Assembly: GCA_019242395.1 (NCBI GenBank)
Contig: JAFAVP010000252.1
Coordinates: 1-33,852, forward strand
From: Alphaproteobacteria bacterium
GTDB taxonomy: Bacteria; Pseudomonadota; Alphaproteobacteria; Micropepsales; Micropepsaceae
Reading direction: 5' to 3'
DNA length: 33,852 nt
How positions within the stretch are numbered: the first letter of the stretch is position 1; the number at the start of each line of letters is the position of its first letter. A program made the translations under genes and the position numbers. This document shows positions 15,667 to 23,668 of the stretch, piece after piece. The notes beneath the pieces are model-generated. The model was given only the letters and a program-made list of their open reading frames with translations, ran no database searches and was not told where the DNA came from.

Positions 15667-15920
15667 TGACACCATCCGGCCGCGTGAAAACGCTCTTCAC
15701 CGGCCGATAGGCAGAAGATATTGGACGATGGATTCGCTGGCTTGAAGCGGTTCTGCTGGCAATCCGATCTTTGAAAACGCTATATTCCATCGCAAATTCA
15801 ATCGCTCACGCTTGCGAAAGCGGAAAGCGCTTGGAAGCGCCTGCTCTTACACATCACTTACACAGTGCACATTTTATGAAGATAATATCTAACTATATCA
15901 ATAAGATAAGAAAAACACAA
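15667..15920. other. AT-rich gene-free end of the element with short repeats
   Basis: No gene is seen. GC content drops toward the tRNA fragment. Short repeats occur here: AAGATAA at 15879-15885 and 15903-15909, a palindrome AGATAATATCT near 15880-15890, and repeated GAAAGCG/GGAAGCGC units near 15810-15840. Such features near an attachment site could be arm-type integrase, IHF or excisionase binding sites. This is inference from position. Confidence 0.35.
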
Positions 15921-15980
15921 CCAGACTCAAAATCTGTTGCCTTCACGGGCGTGCTGGTTCGAGTCCGGCCAGGGGCACCA
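15921..15980 (+). repeat. attR candidate: 3' fragment of tRNA-Leu(CAA)
   Basis: The fragment contains the 3' half of a tRNA-Leu: anticodon stem-loop CAGA-CTCAAAA-TCTG (anticodon CAA), variable arm, T-arm GCTGG-TTCGAGT-CCGGC, acceptor 3' strand CAGGGGC, discriminator A and encoded CCA (15978-15980). A matching 5' acceptor strand (GCCCCTG) and a D-arm are missing; the upstream sequence is AT-rich and unrelated. A 3' tRNA fragment running from the anticodon stem to CCA is the usual remnant left when a tyrosine integrase inserts an element into a tRNA gene. It marks the right border of the element. Confidence 0.8.
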
Positions 15981-16060
15981 GTTCATGAGGGCTGTCCGGC
16001 TCCTTCACACGGTGGCTCGAATCTTATAAGCGCACGACCGATCAGGGCTGGGCCAGGCAG

Positions 16061-18388
16061 ATGACCGTTATCGACGCAAACCTCAAGCACACGAACGCAG
16101 CGGCGGAGTTTATCGCCAAGGGCGACCATGCCCGCGATGTCCGGGATTGGCCGGGTGCCCGAGCCGCCTACGAGGAGGCGCTGCGGCTTAACCCCAACTT
16201 GGCGGCCATCTGGATCCAGTTGGGGCATGCGGCTAAGGAGTCGGGTGACCATGCCGCTGCGGAAGGGGCATACCGCAAGGCTCTCGAAATAAACCCGGCC
16301 GATGCCGACGGTCACCTCCAACTCGGTCACCTTCTAAAAATTAGCGGTAATATTTCCGGAGCACTCGAATCCTATGCACAAGCCTTAGCGATCGATCCGT
16401 TGCTGATGGACGCGCACGCGGAGGTCGATGCCCTCAGGCATAAGCTCGCCGCAACGCATGGCGCCAAGGGACCGGATGCCGCGGTGTACCCCACCTTCGC
16501 GAGGCCAAAGCGCGCTAGGGCGGACACGCTGTCGATCGTGTTCGAGGTAAGCGATCTGCTGACCTATTTTCAGGGTTCGCGCCTTCCCACGGGGATTCAG
16601 CGGGTGCAAATGGAGGTGATCAGGAGCGTTGCCGCCATGCGCGACGCTTCATTCGAATATGCGATCGTTTGCTTCGCCCAGGATCGCGGGCTTTGGGTGG
16701 AAATTCCGCTCCACCTGTTCGCAAACTTCTGCAAGCATTCGATTTCCGGCGGAGATGTAACGGCGCCGGAGTGGAAAGCCCTGCTCGTAACACTTGAGGC
16801 GACGCTGAAACGGGGCCCGCGGTTCCAATTTACGGAGGGGAGCCTTTACGTCGACCTTGGGACCTCCTGGTGGCAAAGGAATTACTTTCTCAATCTCCGA
16901 ATGGCGAAGAGCGCCTGCGGCATACGCTACATTCCCTTCATCCACGATCTTATCCCGGTGATGACGCCTGAGTATTGCGGCGCCGATCTGCGGCGTGATT
17001 TCGTGGCATGGATCTCGGGTGTCATGCACCACGCAGACTACTTCCTGGTGAATTCGGAGGCGACGCGCAGCGATCTGAGTACGGTTGCGGCGGAGCTGGG
17101 CCGTCCGCTACGCGAGATTGGGGTGATCAAGCTGGACGCCGATTTCCGGCGCGCACTGGGGACCGCGGGTTCAGACGCGGACGAGGATCCCGTATACTTT
17201 CTCCAATCGCACGATCTGGCAGCGGGCAAATACGTGCTCTGCGTCGCAACGATCGAGGCGCGCAAGAATCACGCCGCTGCGTTTTCCGTCTGGCTTAAGC
17301 TGATCAAGAAGCACGGCCGTCAGAAGGTCCCCATGCTGGTCTGCGTCGGCAAGGACGGGTGGCTGAACGACGGCGTCTACAACATGCTGAAGGCCAGCGA
17401 GATATTGAACAGCCATGTTCTCCTGCTGCAGAACATCTCCGATTCCGCGCTCGCGGCACTGTACCAGAATTGCCTCTGCACGATTTACCCCACCTTTTAC
17501 GAAGGCTGGGGTTTGCCGGTGACCGAAGCTCTCAGCTACGGCAAGGTCCCTGTTGTCGCGAACGTCTCGTCCCTGCCGGAGGCTGGAGGGAATTTCGCCG
17601 AGTATTTCGATATCGGCTCAGAAAACGATCTGCTGGCGAAAATGGAGCGGGTCATCTTCGACCAGCGATACCGGAACGACCGCGAACGCCAGATCGCCAA
17701 AGAGTTTAAGCCCCGCACATGGCAGCAGATCACCGAACAAGTGCTGGACCATTTGAAGCGTTGGGCCGAACCGGCCGCGAAGGGAGCGCAGAACGTCTCG
17801 CACAGGGCCAAAGCAATCGTAGCGGATGCAGAGCTTGGTGTGCTGTACCCGTTGGCCCGTGGGACAGACACCATCCTGTGGCGTGGCCTCGAAGATAGTG
17901 AAGTCTACCGCACGGGGCCGGCTTGGTGGTCGACCGAAGATTGGGGCTGCTGGACCAAGGCGGGCACGCCAGCCACATTATCATTTCAAGTTGAAAATTC
18001 CGGTGGTTCGAAGTTGCTGATCTATGTCGGGCTCCGCGGCCTGACAGACGGCGAATGCCAGTGCATACTGAAATCGGAAGGTGCGAGACCGGTTCAGATT
18101 ACACTTCCGCCTGCCTCAGATGAGGTGGCGATACTTGAATTGGATGCAAGTGGCGAAGCAAAGCGCGCCATTACGGTTTCGATCGCCGGCAGCCGTGCGG
18201 CCGACCTCAGTGTGTGGACTGAGGCCCGGGATCCGCGCGTCATAGGTCCTGGGGTGCTATGGTTTTACATCTGCCGCAATGACGATGTGCTGGCGCGGGT
18301 GAGCATGGCTGAAGCGCTGGCGACCCGCGGTTATGCCCGCTTACAGCGGCAGCCGCCGGCCAAGCCGGACTTTTTCGTGCACACGTGA
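16061..18388 (+). CDS. TPR-containing glycosyltransferase family 4-like protein
   Basis: A cytoplasmic sugar transferase, probably acting on a surface polysaccharide or a protein-bound glycan. In its 775 residues, three TPR repeats come first (about residues 15-118, with AAYEEALRLNPN, AYRKALEINPAD and SYAQALAIDPLL). A GT-B fold transferase of about 400 residues follows. The retaining GT4 signature E-x7-E is visible as Glu481 and Glu489 in FYEGWGLPVTEAL. VLCVATIEARKNH fits the sugar-nucleotide domain start. The last 180 residues form a beta-rich extension I do not recognise. Nearby sulfotransferase genes suggest a shared glycan-decoration task. It is the first chromosomal gene right of the element border. 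Confidence 0.85.
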   Translation: MTVIDANLKHTNAAAEFIAKGDHARDVRDWPGARAAYEEALRLNPNLAAIWIQLGHAAKESGDHAAAEGAYRKALEINPADADGHLQLGHLLKISGNISGALESYAQALAIDPLLMDAHAEVDALRHKLAATHGAKGPDAAVYPTFARPKRARADTLSIVFEVSDLLTYFQGSRLPTGIQRVQMEVIRSVAAMRDASFEYAIVCFAQDRGLWVEIPLHLFANFCKHSISGGDVTAPEWKALLVTLEATLKRGPRFQFTEGSLYVDLGTSWWQRNYFLNLRMAKSACGIRYIPFIHDLIPVMTPEYCGADLRRDFVAWISGVMHHADYFLVNSEATRSDLSTVAAELGRPLREIGVIKLDADFRRALGTAGSDADEDPVYFLQSHDLAAGKYVLCVATIEARKNHAAAFSVWLKLIKKHGRQKVPMLVCVGKDGWLNDGVYNMLKASEILNSHVLLLQNISDSALAALYQNCLCTIYPTFYEGWGLPVTEALSYGKVPVVANVSSLPEAGGNFAEYFDIGSENDLLAKMERVIFDQRYRNDRERQIAKEFKPRTWQQITEQVLDHLKRWAEPAAKGAQNVSHRAKAIVADAELGVLYPLARGTDTILWRGLEDSEVYRTGPAWWSTEDWGCWTKAGTPATLSFQVENSGGSKLLIYVGLRGLTDGECQCILKSEGARPVQITLPPASDEVAILELDASGEAKRAITVSIAGSRAADLSVWTEARDPRVIGPGVLWFYICRNDDVLARVSMAEALATRGYARLQRQPPAKPDFFVHT

Positions 18389-18411
18389 ACTGGTGATCCC
18401 CGTCTGCTCTG

Positions 18412-19113
18412 TCACCGCTCGTAACCGAGCAGCTCGAACTCTTTCTGGCACACCGCATAGATGACGTCCTTCTGTGCGTCCGACAGGATTTCACGCGCGG
18501 GCCTCGGATCTTTGCGGCTTCGGGTTTTCATCCGGCGCAATTCGTCCGCCACAGGAAAGCCAAGCTGCGCGCCGACGCGGCGAAGGTCGTCGTGCAGCGT
18601 TTCCTGGCGAAGAATCTCATCGACGACGGGCTCTCCATCGATCGTGTAGTAGCTATAGGAGGCATAACTTCCGGCGCGCAGGAACTTCTCGAAAAACTCT
18701 TCGAAAGGAGGGTCTTTGCGCGGCTTGTAGACGAAATAGGCGGCCGACACGGCTTTCTCGTACGGATGGCGTTCTACAGTGAGCTTCAGTGCTTTGGACC
18801 AAAAATCAGGCGCCAATTTCTCTTTCACTTGTGACGCTTTCATATGCGCGAAAAACTTGGATTGCTTACGTGCTTTGACATAAGCTTTGGCATCGTCCGC
18901 GAGCAAAGCTGCCTTCAGGGCCTGCTCGACCACCGGGTCCGCGAAGTTGCGGCAGACCGGCTTACCGTGCCCGCGGGCCATTTCGTCATGGGGCCCTAAT
19001 GGGGTGACAATATCATCCGGACCGCACACCTCCGCCAACGCCACTTCGACGGTGGTTCCTGCCGTCTTTTTCGTTTTGATAAAGATGAAATTGTGGAGGT
19101 AGGAAGCGATCAT
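18412..19113 (-). CDS. sulfotransferase family 2-type protein
   Basis: The protein probably moves a sulfate group from PAPS to a sugar or another acceptor. In 233 residues the 5'-phosphosulfate loop is clear at the N-terminus (FIKTKKTAGTT, residues 11-21), like the PKTAGT signature of Sulfotransfer_2 proteins. The 3'-phosphate element is seen as VERHPYEKAVSAAY around Arg115. There is no signal peptide, so it acts in the cytoplasm. It is convergent with the glycosyltransferase gene (23 bases between stops) and divergent from the next sulfotransferase gene. The acceptor is unknown. Confidence 0.82.
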   Translation of the reverse strand: MIASYLHNFIFIKTKKTAGTTVEVALAEVCGPDDIVTPLGPHDEMARGHGKPVCRNFADPVVEQALKAALLADDAKAYVKARKQSKFFAHMKASQVKEKLAPDFWSKALKLTVERHPYEKAVSAAYFVYKPRKDPPFEEFFEKFLRAGSYASYSYYTIDGEPVVDEILRQETLHDDLRRVGAQLGFPVADELRRMKTRSRKDPRPAREILSDAQKDVIYAVCQKEFELLGYER

Positions 19114-19243
19114 CTCTAAGGAGCGCCGTCAGCGAATGCCAAAGGGAATGGCACGGGCCTGCGGCTGCCTTGCGCCATCTCGCCTTTATCCGGCTCTTCG
19201 TCCGCTTGGCAAGAGTGCCCCAGGCTCATGGAGCTTGGGGCGG

Positions 19244-20614
19244 ATGAAGGGCCTTGCACAAAAGGTGGTAGCGGATAGATACAAGGCCGCTCATGCGGGG
19301 CTCGGGCCAATGTTAGGCAAGGAACAATGGGTAGCGATGGCTAACCGTGAACGAAAAGCATTGCTGGGGGCTTCTATCCCCCGATCGGGTCACCACTATC
19401 TTGCCAGGATCCTCAGCCTCTATTTTGGTGGGGCCTTGCATTACTGCGAGTGGTACGGACCTCCCGATTGCTGTCGCCAGGTGCCTTGTACCCGCACCGG
19501 CTATCCGGTCACCTATCAAAAGAGCCACGACTGGGAGTTTGCCTTACCGCGGGACGTGAAAGAGGCGCTCTACGTTATTCAATACCGCCGCCCCGTTCCG
19601 GAGGCCTTGTCAGACCGCGATCTCATGCGCGACAGCATCTCGGGCCCCAGCTACAACTACCGGCTGACCCGGGATCATTATGCCTGGTGGCTGGCAAAGA
19701 AGGCGAGTTACTTCCGGAAATTTCACGAAAAGTGGTTCGAGCGCCGGTTACCCAATTCCGTCTATCTGAATTACGACACTCTGACCCGCCAGCCTCAAGA
19801 AGCCATCGCACCGATCGTTCGATGGGTTGACGGCGCAGTGGATGAGCAAAAACTGGCCGGCGCGGTTGCGGAAGCGAGCAAGTCCCGGGGCGGGCCGCGA
19901 GAAGCCTACAAGCCGCGGGTGGTGGAAGAGAGCGCGCATTTCGACCGGGACCTGCTCTCCGCCTTTGAAGATTATGTGTTGCGGCACTGCCCGAAGCTCG
20001 AGTTCACGGCTGAGTTGCCCGGTTCGTACGAAGGCCATTTCCTGCATGGCCTGATCCTGCTTCAGGATCCGGACGTGCCGCTCCCAGCGGGAGAGCATGA
20101 TCGCCTCGATGCTGCCGCGCGGCTCGCGCCAAAGCACCCAGAGGTCCTGCTCCGGCAAGCGCGGCGGGCGTTGGATCAAGGCGCCACCGATGCAGGCCTG
20201 TCGCTGCTGGAAGAGACCTTGGAGTGCAGCCCCTATTTCGGTCAGGCGTACCGGCTGCTGATCGACGCGTGCAAGAGCGCAGGGAAGGCTCTTCCAGCAT
20301 CGCTAAGCTCCAGCCATGCCATTTTTGCCCTCGCTGAATATCCAGGCGCTTTGGTCGACATTGCAAAGAGCATGCTTGACGAAGAGAGGCTGGTGAATGC
20401 TGTTGCGGCACTGACCTTCGTAACGGTCATCCAGCCGGACAATTTCCGCGCGAACCACCTGTTGGCCAAAACCCTGGGCAACCTCGGCCGATGGAGCGAA
20501 GCCCGGCAGTATGCCGAGAAGGCCGTCGACATAAAACCGGGGAACGAGGCCAACTTGAAACTGCTGGCGAATATCCGCAGCCATCTTGGCCTTGGCAGGG
20601 AAGCCGCGGCCTGA
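19244..20614 (+). CDS. sulfotransferase-like protein with C-terminal TPR-like repeats
   Basis: The protein has a P-loop sulfotransferase-type start, LLGASIPRSGHHYLARIL, followed by Arg- and Tyr-rich family-like stretches (LYVIQYRRPVPEALSD). From about 190 residues before the end it turns into helical TPR-like repeats (DAAARLAPKHPEVLLRQARRALDQG, and AEKAVDIKPGNEANLKLL near the end). The frame is open from an ATG at 19136, but that would leave only 22 bases to the divergent gene and adds a Cys/Pro-rich leader without family character. ATG 19244, with GGAG 11 bases upstream, or ATG 19337, is more likely; the exact start is uncertain. The fold matches the TPR-transferase theme of the neighbours. 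Confidence 0.72.
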   Translation: MKGLAQKVVADRYKAAHAGLGPMLGKEQWVAMANRERKALLGASIPRSGHHYLARILSLYFGGALHYCEWYGPPDCCRQVPCTRTGYPVTYQKSHDWEFALPRDVKEALYVIQYRRPVPEALSDRDLMRDSISGPSYNYRLTRDHYAWWLAKKASYFRKFHEKWFERRLPNSVYLNYDTLTRQPQEAIAPIVRWVDGAVDEQKLAGAVAEASKSRGGPREAYKPRVVEESAHFDRDLLSAFEDYVLRHCPKLEFTAELPGSYEGHFLHGLILLQDPDVPLPAGEHDRLDAAARLAPKHPEVLLRQARRALDQGATDAGLSLLEETLECSPYFGQAYRLLIDACKSAGKALPASLSSSHAIFALAEYPGALVDIAKSMLDEERLVNAVAALTFVTVIQPDNFRANHLLAKTLGNLGRWSEARQYAEKAVDIKPGNEANLKLLANIRSHLGLGREAAA

Positions 20615-20647
20615 GGCGTTGCCGCCCGCAGAGGGCGAGGGCCAAGT

Positions 20648-21562
20648 ATGAGCGGCGACATTCGCATCGGTATATCGGGGTGGCGCTACAAAGGATGGCG
20701 AGGCGTTTTCTACCCGCCCGGCACGCGCCAGAAGGATGAGCTCGCTTACGCGGCACGATCTTTTCGCACGATCGAGATAAACGGAACCTTCTACTCGCTG
20801 CAGCATCCGGACTACTTTCTTGCCTGGCGCCAACAAACACCGGACGGATTTCTATTCTCCGTCAAAGCTCCTCGTTTCATCACGCACATGTTAAAGCTTC
20901 GCAGGGCGGAGACACCGCTGGCGAATTTTTTCGGCAATGGCCTTCTGGCCCTCCAAGACAAGCTTGGGCCCATCCTCTGGCAGCTCCCGCCGAATTTCCG
21001 GTTCGACATGGAAAAGCTCGCGGCCTTCTTCTCTGCGCTGCCGCGGGATACGCAGACGGCAGCTCGCATGGCACGCAAACACGATTATCGCATCAAAGGC
21101 CGCGCCTGGCTGCGGACAGACGCCAAAAGGCCGCTGCGGCATGCCATCGAAATCCGGCACGAAAGTTTCTGCACACCGAAGTTTATCGAGCTGTTGCGGC
21201 GCTTCGACGTGGCCCTGGTGGTTGCAGACACGGTGGACTGGCCGTTGCTCTTCGATGTGACTGCTGATTTCGTCTATTGCCGGCTGCATGGATCCGAACA
21301 GCTCTACGTCAGCGGTTACGGCTCCGGAGCGCTCGATTTATGGGCACAGCGCATCGCAGCATGGGCAAAAGGGCACGAACTGCGCGATGCCCGGTGCGCG
21401 CATCCGCGAAAAGCCCGCAAGCGGGTCAAGCGTGACGTTTTGGTTTACTTCGACAACGATGCCAAAGTGCGGGCGCCATTTGACGCCCGCACGCTGCAAG
21501 ACAAGGTTGACCGGTTGATTTCCCAAAATGTCCACCTTCCTGGTGAAGCATGTCTCTCCTAA
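20648..21562 (+). CDS. DUF72 family protein (YecE-like)
   Basis: A 304-residue protein of the DUF72 family, a TIM-barrel fold of unknown reaction. Family marks are IRIGISGWRYKGWRGVFYP at the start, then TIEINGTFYSL, FLFSVKAPRFITHM, LGPILWQLPPNFRFD, AIEIRHESF and, near the end, VYFDNDAKVRAP. It opens a compact operon: its last 13 bases overlap the DUF1272 gene, which in turn overlaps rlmJ. The co-occurrence with a rRNA methyltransferase gene is suggestive only. Confidence 0.93.
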   Translation: MSGDIRIGISGWRYKGWRGVFYPPGTRQKDELAYAARSFRTIEINGTFYSLQHPDYFLAWRQQTPDGFLFSVKAPRFITHMLKLRRAETPLANFFGNGLLALQDKLGPILWQLPPNFRFDMEKLAAFFSALPRDTQTAARMARKHDYRIKGRAWLRTDAKRPLRHAIEIRHESFCTPKFIELLRRFDVALVVADTVDWPLLFDVTADFVYCRLHGSEQLYVSGYGSGALDLWAQRIAAWAKGHELRDARCAHPRKARKRVKRDVLVYFDNDAKVRAPFDARTLQDKVDRLISQNVHLPGEACLS

Positions 21563-21735
21563 TGAAAGACCGTTGCGAAAGGTGCGCAGCTGCCCTGGCG
21601 TGGAACTCGCCGGATGCACGAATCTGCAGCTATGAATGCACATTCTGTTCAGCGTGCAGCGAAGCCCTGCAGGGCGTCTGCCCAAATTGCTCGGGCGAGC
21701 TTATTCCCCGTCCCCGGCGGGTCAGAGAAGGGTGA
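21550..21735 (+). CDS. DUF1272 zinc-ribbon-like small protein
   Basis: A 61-residue protein with eight cysteines (9, 12, 26, 30, 33, 36, 44, 47) in CxxC pairs, including ARICSYECTFCSACSE and GVCPNCSGELIPRPRR, which is the DUF1272 pattern. It probably binds zinc; the function is unknown. The start overlaps the DUF72 stop by 13 bases, and its stop TGA overlaps the GTG start of rlmJ. Confidence 0.92.
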   Translation: MSLLMKDRCERCAAALAWNSPDARICSYECTFCSACSEALQGVCPNCSGELIPRPRRVREG

Positions 21736-22565
21736 ATTACCGGCACGCTTACCACGCCGGCAACTTCGCAGACGTTCATAAGCACGTCGCTCTGGTTGCG
21801 ATTATTCAGCATATCAAGAAGAAGGATCAGCCGTTCGCGGTGGTGGACGCCCATGCCGGCCGCGGATTGTACGACCTGGCTGGGACCGAAGCATCGAAGA
21901 CAGGAGAGGCTCTTGACGGGATCGGACTACTCCGTGACCACCAGCCACAGTCTCCAGCGGTCGCCGAATATCTGACGGTCGCGCAGGCCTTCGGATCGAA
22001 TCGTTATCCCGGCTCTCCGCTGATCGCGGCCTCGCTCCTGCGGAAGCAGGACCGCCTGATCGCCATCGAGAATCAGCCGGGAGAGTTCTCCTCCCTGCGG
22101 CAGGCGCTGGCCTTCTATCCCAACGCACGGGCCATAGAAGGTGACACCGCCCTGAAACTCCGCGGCCTGCTGCCGCCAAAAGAGCGCCGCGGCTTGATAC
22201 TGATCGATCCGCCCTATGAGATCTCGCAGGAGCTAGAGCAGATTTCCGGTATTGTAGGGGATGCTCTGCGCCGTTTCGCGACCGGCATCTTTGTGATCTG
22301 GCATCCTTTGAAGTTTACGCAGCCGATCGCAACGCTGTGCGGCGAGCTCGGCCATGCAGGAGCCGCACGCGCGCTTCACCTTGCCTTTGATCGGGGTAGG
22401 CAGGAGAGCGATTCGGAGCGTGCGCTCTCTGCTGCGGGACTGCTCGTGATCAATCCGCCGTTTGGCTTCGAAAGGACGTTCGGCGAAGCTGCCCAGGAGT
22501 TGCTAACGGTGCTGCGGCGTGGCCCGGGTGCGGATGCGCGCGCGACCTGGATGCGCAAGGACTAG
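21732..22565 (+). CDS. rlmJ: 23S rRNA (adenine(2030)-N6)-methyltransferase RlmJ
   Basis: RlmJ methylates A2030 of 23S rRNA using S-adenosylmethionine. The 277-residue product starts at GTG 21732 with the typical NYRHAYHAGNFADVHKH; a longer frame from 21636 would add unrelated residues and is rejected. The SAM-binding motif is VVDAHAGRGLYDL (about residues 37-49), and the catalytic DPPY is at 159-162. Length agrees with the E. coli protein (280 residues). GAGAAG precedes the start, inside the DUF1272 gene. Confidence 0.95.
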   Translation: MNYRHAYHAGNFADVHKHVALVAIIQHIKKKDQPFAVVDAHAGRGLYDLAGTEASKTGEALDGIGLLRDHQPQSPAVAEYLTVAQAFGSNRYPGSPLIAASLLRKQDRLIAIENQPGEFSSLRQALAFYPNARAIEGDTALKLRGLLPPKERRGLILIDPPYEISQELEQISGIVGDALRRFATGIFVIWHPLKFTQPIATLCGELGHAGAARALHLAFDRGRQESDSERALSAAGLLVINPPFGFERTFGEAAQELLTVLRRGPGADARATWMRKD

Positions 22566-22611
22566 CTGCGCTTGCGGCGGCTCAGGCCCGCCGATATGTT
22601 CGCGGCCCCGC

Positions 22612-22701
22612 GGACAGGTGGCTGAGCGGTTGAAAGCACCGCACTCGAAATGCGGCATACTCGCAAGGGTATCGAGGGTTCGAATCCCTCCCTGTCCGCC
22701 A
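22612..22701 (+). tRNA. tRNA-Ser(CGA)
   Basis: A complete cloverleaf is visible. The acceptor stem GGACAGG pairs with CCTGTCC before discriminator G and CCA, which is encoded. The anticodon stem-loop CCGCA-CTCGAAA-TGCGG gives anticodon CGA. There is a long variable arm (type II tRNA, as expected for Ser) and a T-arm GAGGG-TTCGAAT-CCCTC. The 90-nt gene lies between rlmJ and a sulfotransferase gene. Unlike the tRNA-Leu fragment, it is intact and has no element next to it. Confidence 0.96.
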
Positions 22702-22755
22702 CATTCCAGAAATGGCTTTGTCTCGATTTGCTGAAGCTTTCCTGAAGGAGCGCAT

Positions 22756-23667
22756 GTGACCCGTTCGCATGGACCGGATTTCATCTGCGTGGGGATGCCG
22801 AAGGCGGGGACCGGCTGGCTGTACGATCAACTGGACGCACATCCAGATTTCTGGATGCCGCCGGTCAAGGAACTTGTTTACCTCAACAAGCCCTACCCTC
22901 CGCTAAACTTCGTGGACGATAACGGGGCAGCCGCGCTTACTCGCGAGCAACGCCTCGCGGCGGCAAACGGCACAGCCTCTCCTGCCGCAGGGGAGCGGCG
23001 CGTAAGGCGCTTTCCGCTGCACAATCGTGATGTCGCCTTTCTCAAATACGCAAGCACAGGCCGCGGCAAGCCGCGCGATCTGGATTTCTATGCGGGCTTG
23101 TTCGCCTTCAAGGGCGATCTCTTGTCCGGCGACATCACTCCGCCCTACTGCAACATCGAAAGCCATCTCGTCTCCGAGATCGGCGGACGCTTTCCGGAAA
23201 CAAAGATCCTGCTGTTGGTGCGCGATCCGGTGGCTAGAGTCTGGTCGCGTATTTGCATGGCCCATGCCGGGGGCAAGGGTTTCGACACGGCACTCCTTTC
23301 CGATGCCGCTGCCTTTCACCGTTACCTGCAGGACACCCACAAGCTGGGGGGCTTGTCCGCCACGCAAACCTATCGGCGCTGGCGCGCCCACGCTCCCAAT
23401 CTGTCTGTGCGCTATTTCTTCTTCGACCATATTGTCGGAGAGCCGCAAACAGTGAGGCGCGACATTCTGGAATTTCTGGGTGCCAATCCGAACGAGACCG
23501 GCAGCCGCCTTCCGCCGGACTACAACCGCAAGGCGAAGGCGAAGCTCGAGATGCCGCCTCTCGCCCGGGCGGTTCTCGTCCACTATTTCAAGGGCGAGTT
23601 GCTGGCCTCGGCGGAGATTTTCGGCGGGCCAGCGGTCACCTGGCCTGCGGCGTATGGACTCTCATGA
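22756..23667 (+). CDS. sulfotransferase family protein
   Basis: A 303-residue PAPS-dependent sulfotransferase of heparan/glycan type by look. The 5' phosphosulfate loop is FICVGMPKAGTGWLYDQL near the start, and the 3'-phosphate site is ILLLVRDPVARVWSR. The GTG start at 22756 has AAGGAG five bases upstream. There is no signal peptide. It is the third sulfotransferase-type gene within 5 kb, which supports a local role in sulfating surface glycans. Its stop lies only one base from the end of the convergent beta-propeller gene. Confidence 0.88.
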   Translation: MTRSHGPDFICVGMPKAGTGWLYDQLDAHPDFWMPPVKELVYLNKPYPPLNFVDDNGAAALTREQRLAAANGTASPAAGERRVRRFPLHNRDVAFLKYASTGRGKPRDLDFYAGLFAFKGDLLSGDITPPYCNIESHLVSEIGGRFPETKILLLVRDPVARVWSRICMAHAGGKGFDTALLSDAAAFHRYLQDTHKLGGLSATQTYRRWRAHAPNLSVRYFFFDHIVGEPQTVRRDILEFLGANPNETGSRLPPDYNRKAKAKLEMPPLARAVLVHYFKGELLASAEIFGGPAVTWPAAYGLS

Positions 23668-23668
23668 G

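Larger units (their letters stand above)
1..15980. mobile_element. right part of an integrative conjugative/mobilizable element
   Basis: The interval is read as the right-hand part of an integrated element. It holds a MobA/MobL relaxase and candidate oriT at the left, cargo typical of such elements (umuDC, Fic, a Druantia-like defence operon, a small plasmid/ICE-type ORF), and a 3' tRNA-Leu fragment at 15921-15980 that fits an attR site. The left end, the integrase and the intact tRNA-Leu lie outside the window. No type IV secretion gene is visible, so it cannot be decided here whether the element is self-transmissible (ICE) or only mobilizable. The boundary at 15980 is well supported by the tRNA fragment; that everything to its left is one element is inference. 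Confidence 0.72.

Noticed and set aside
15921-15980. A functional tRNA-Leu gene
   Set aside because: The 5' acceptor strand and D-arm are not present upstream, so the transcript could not fold.
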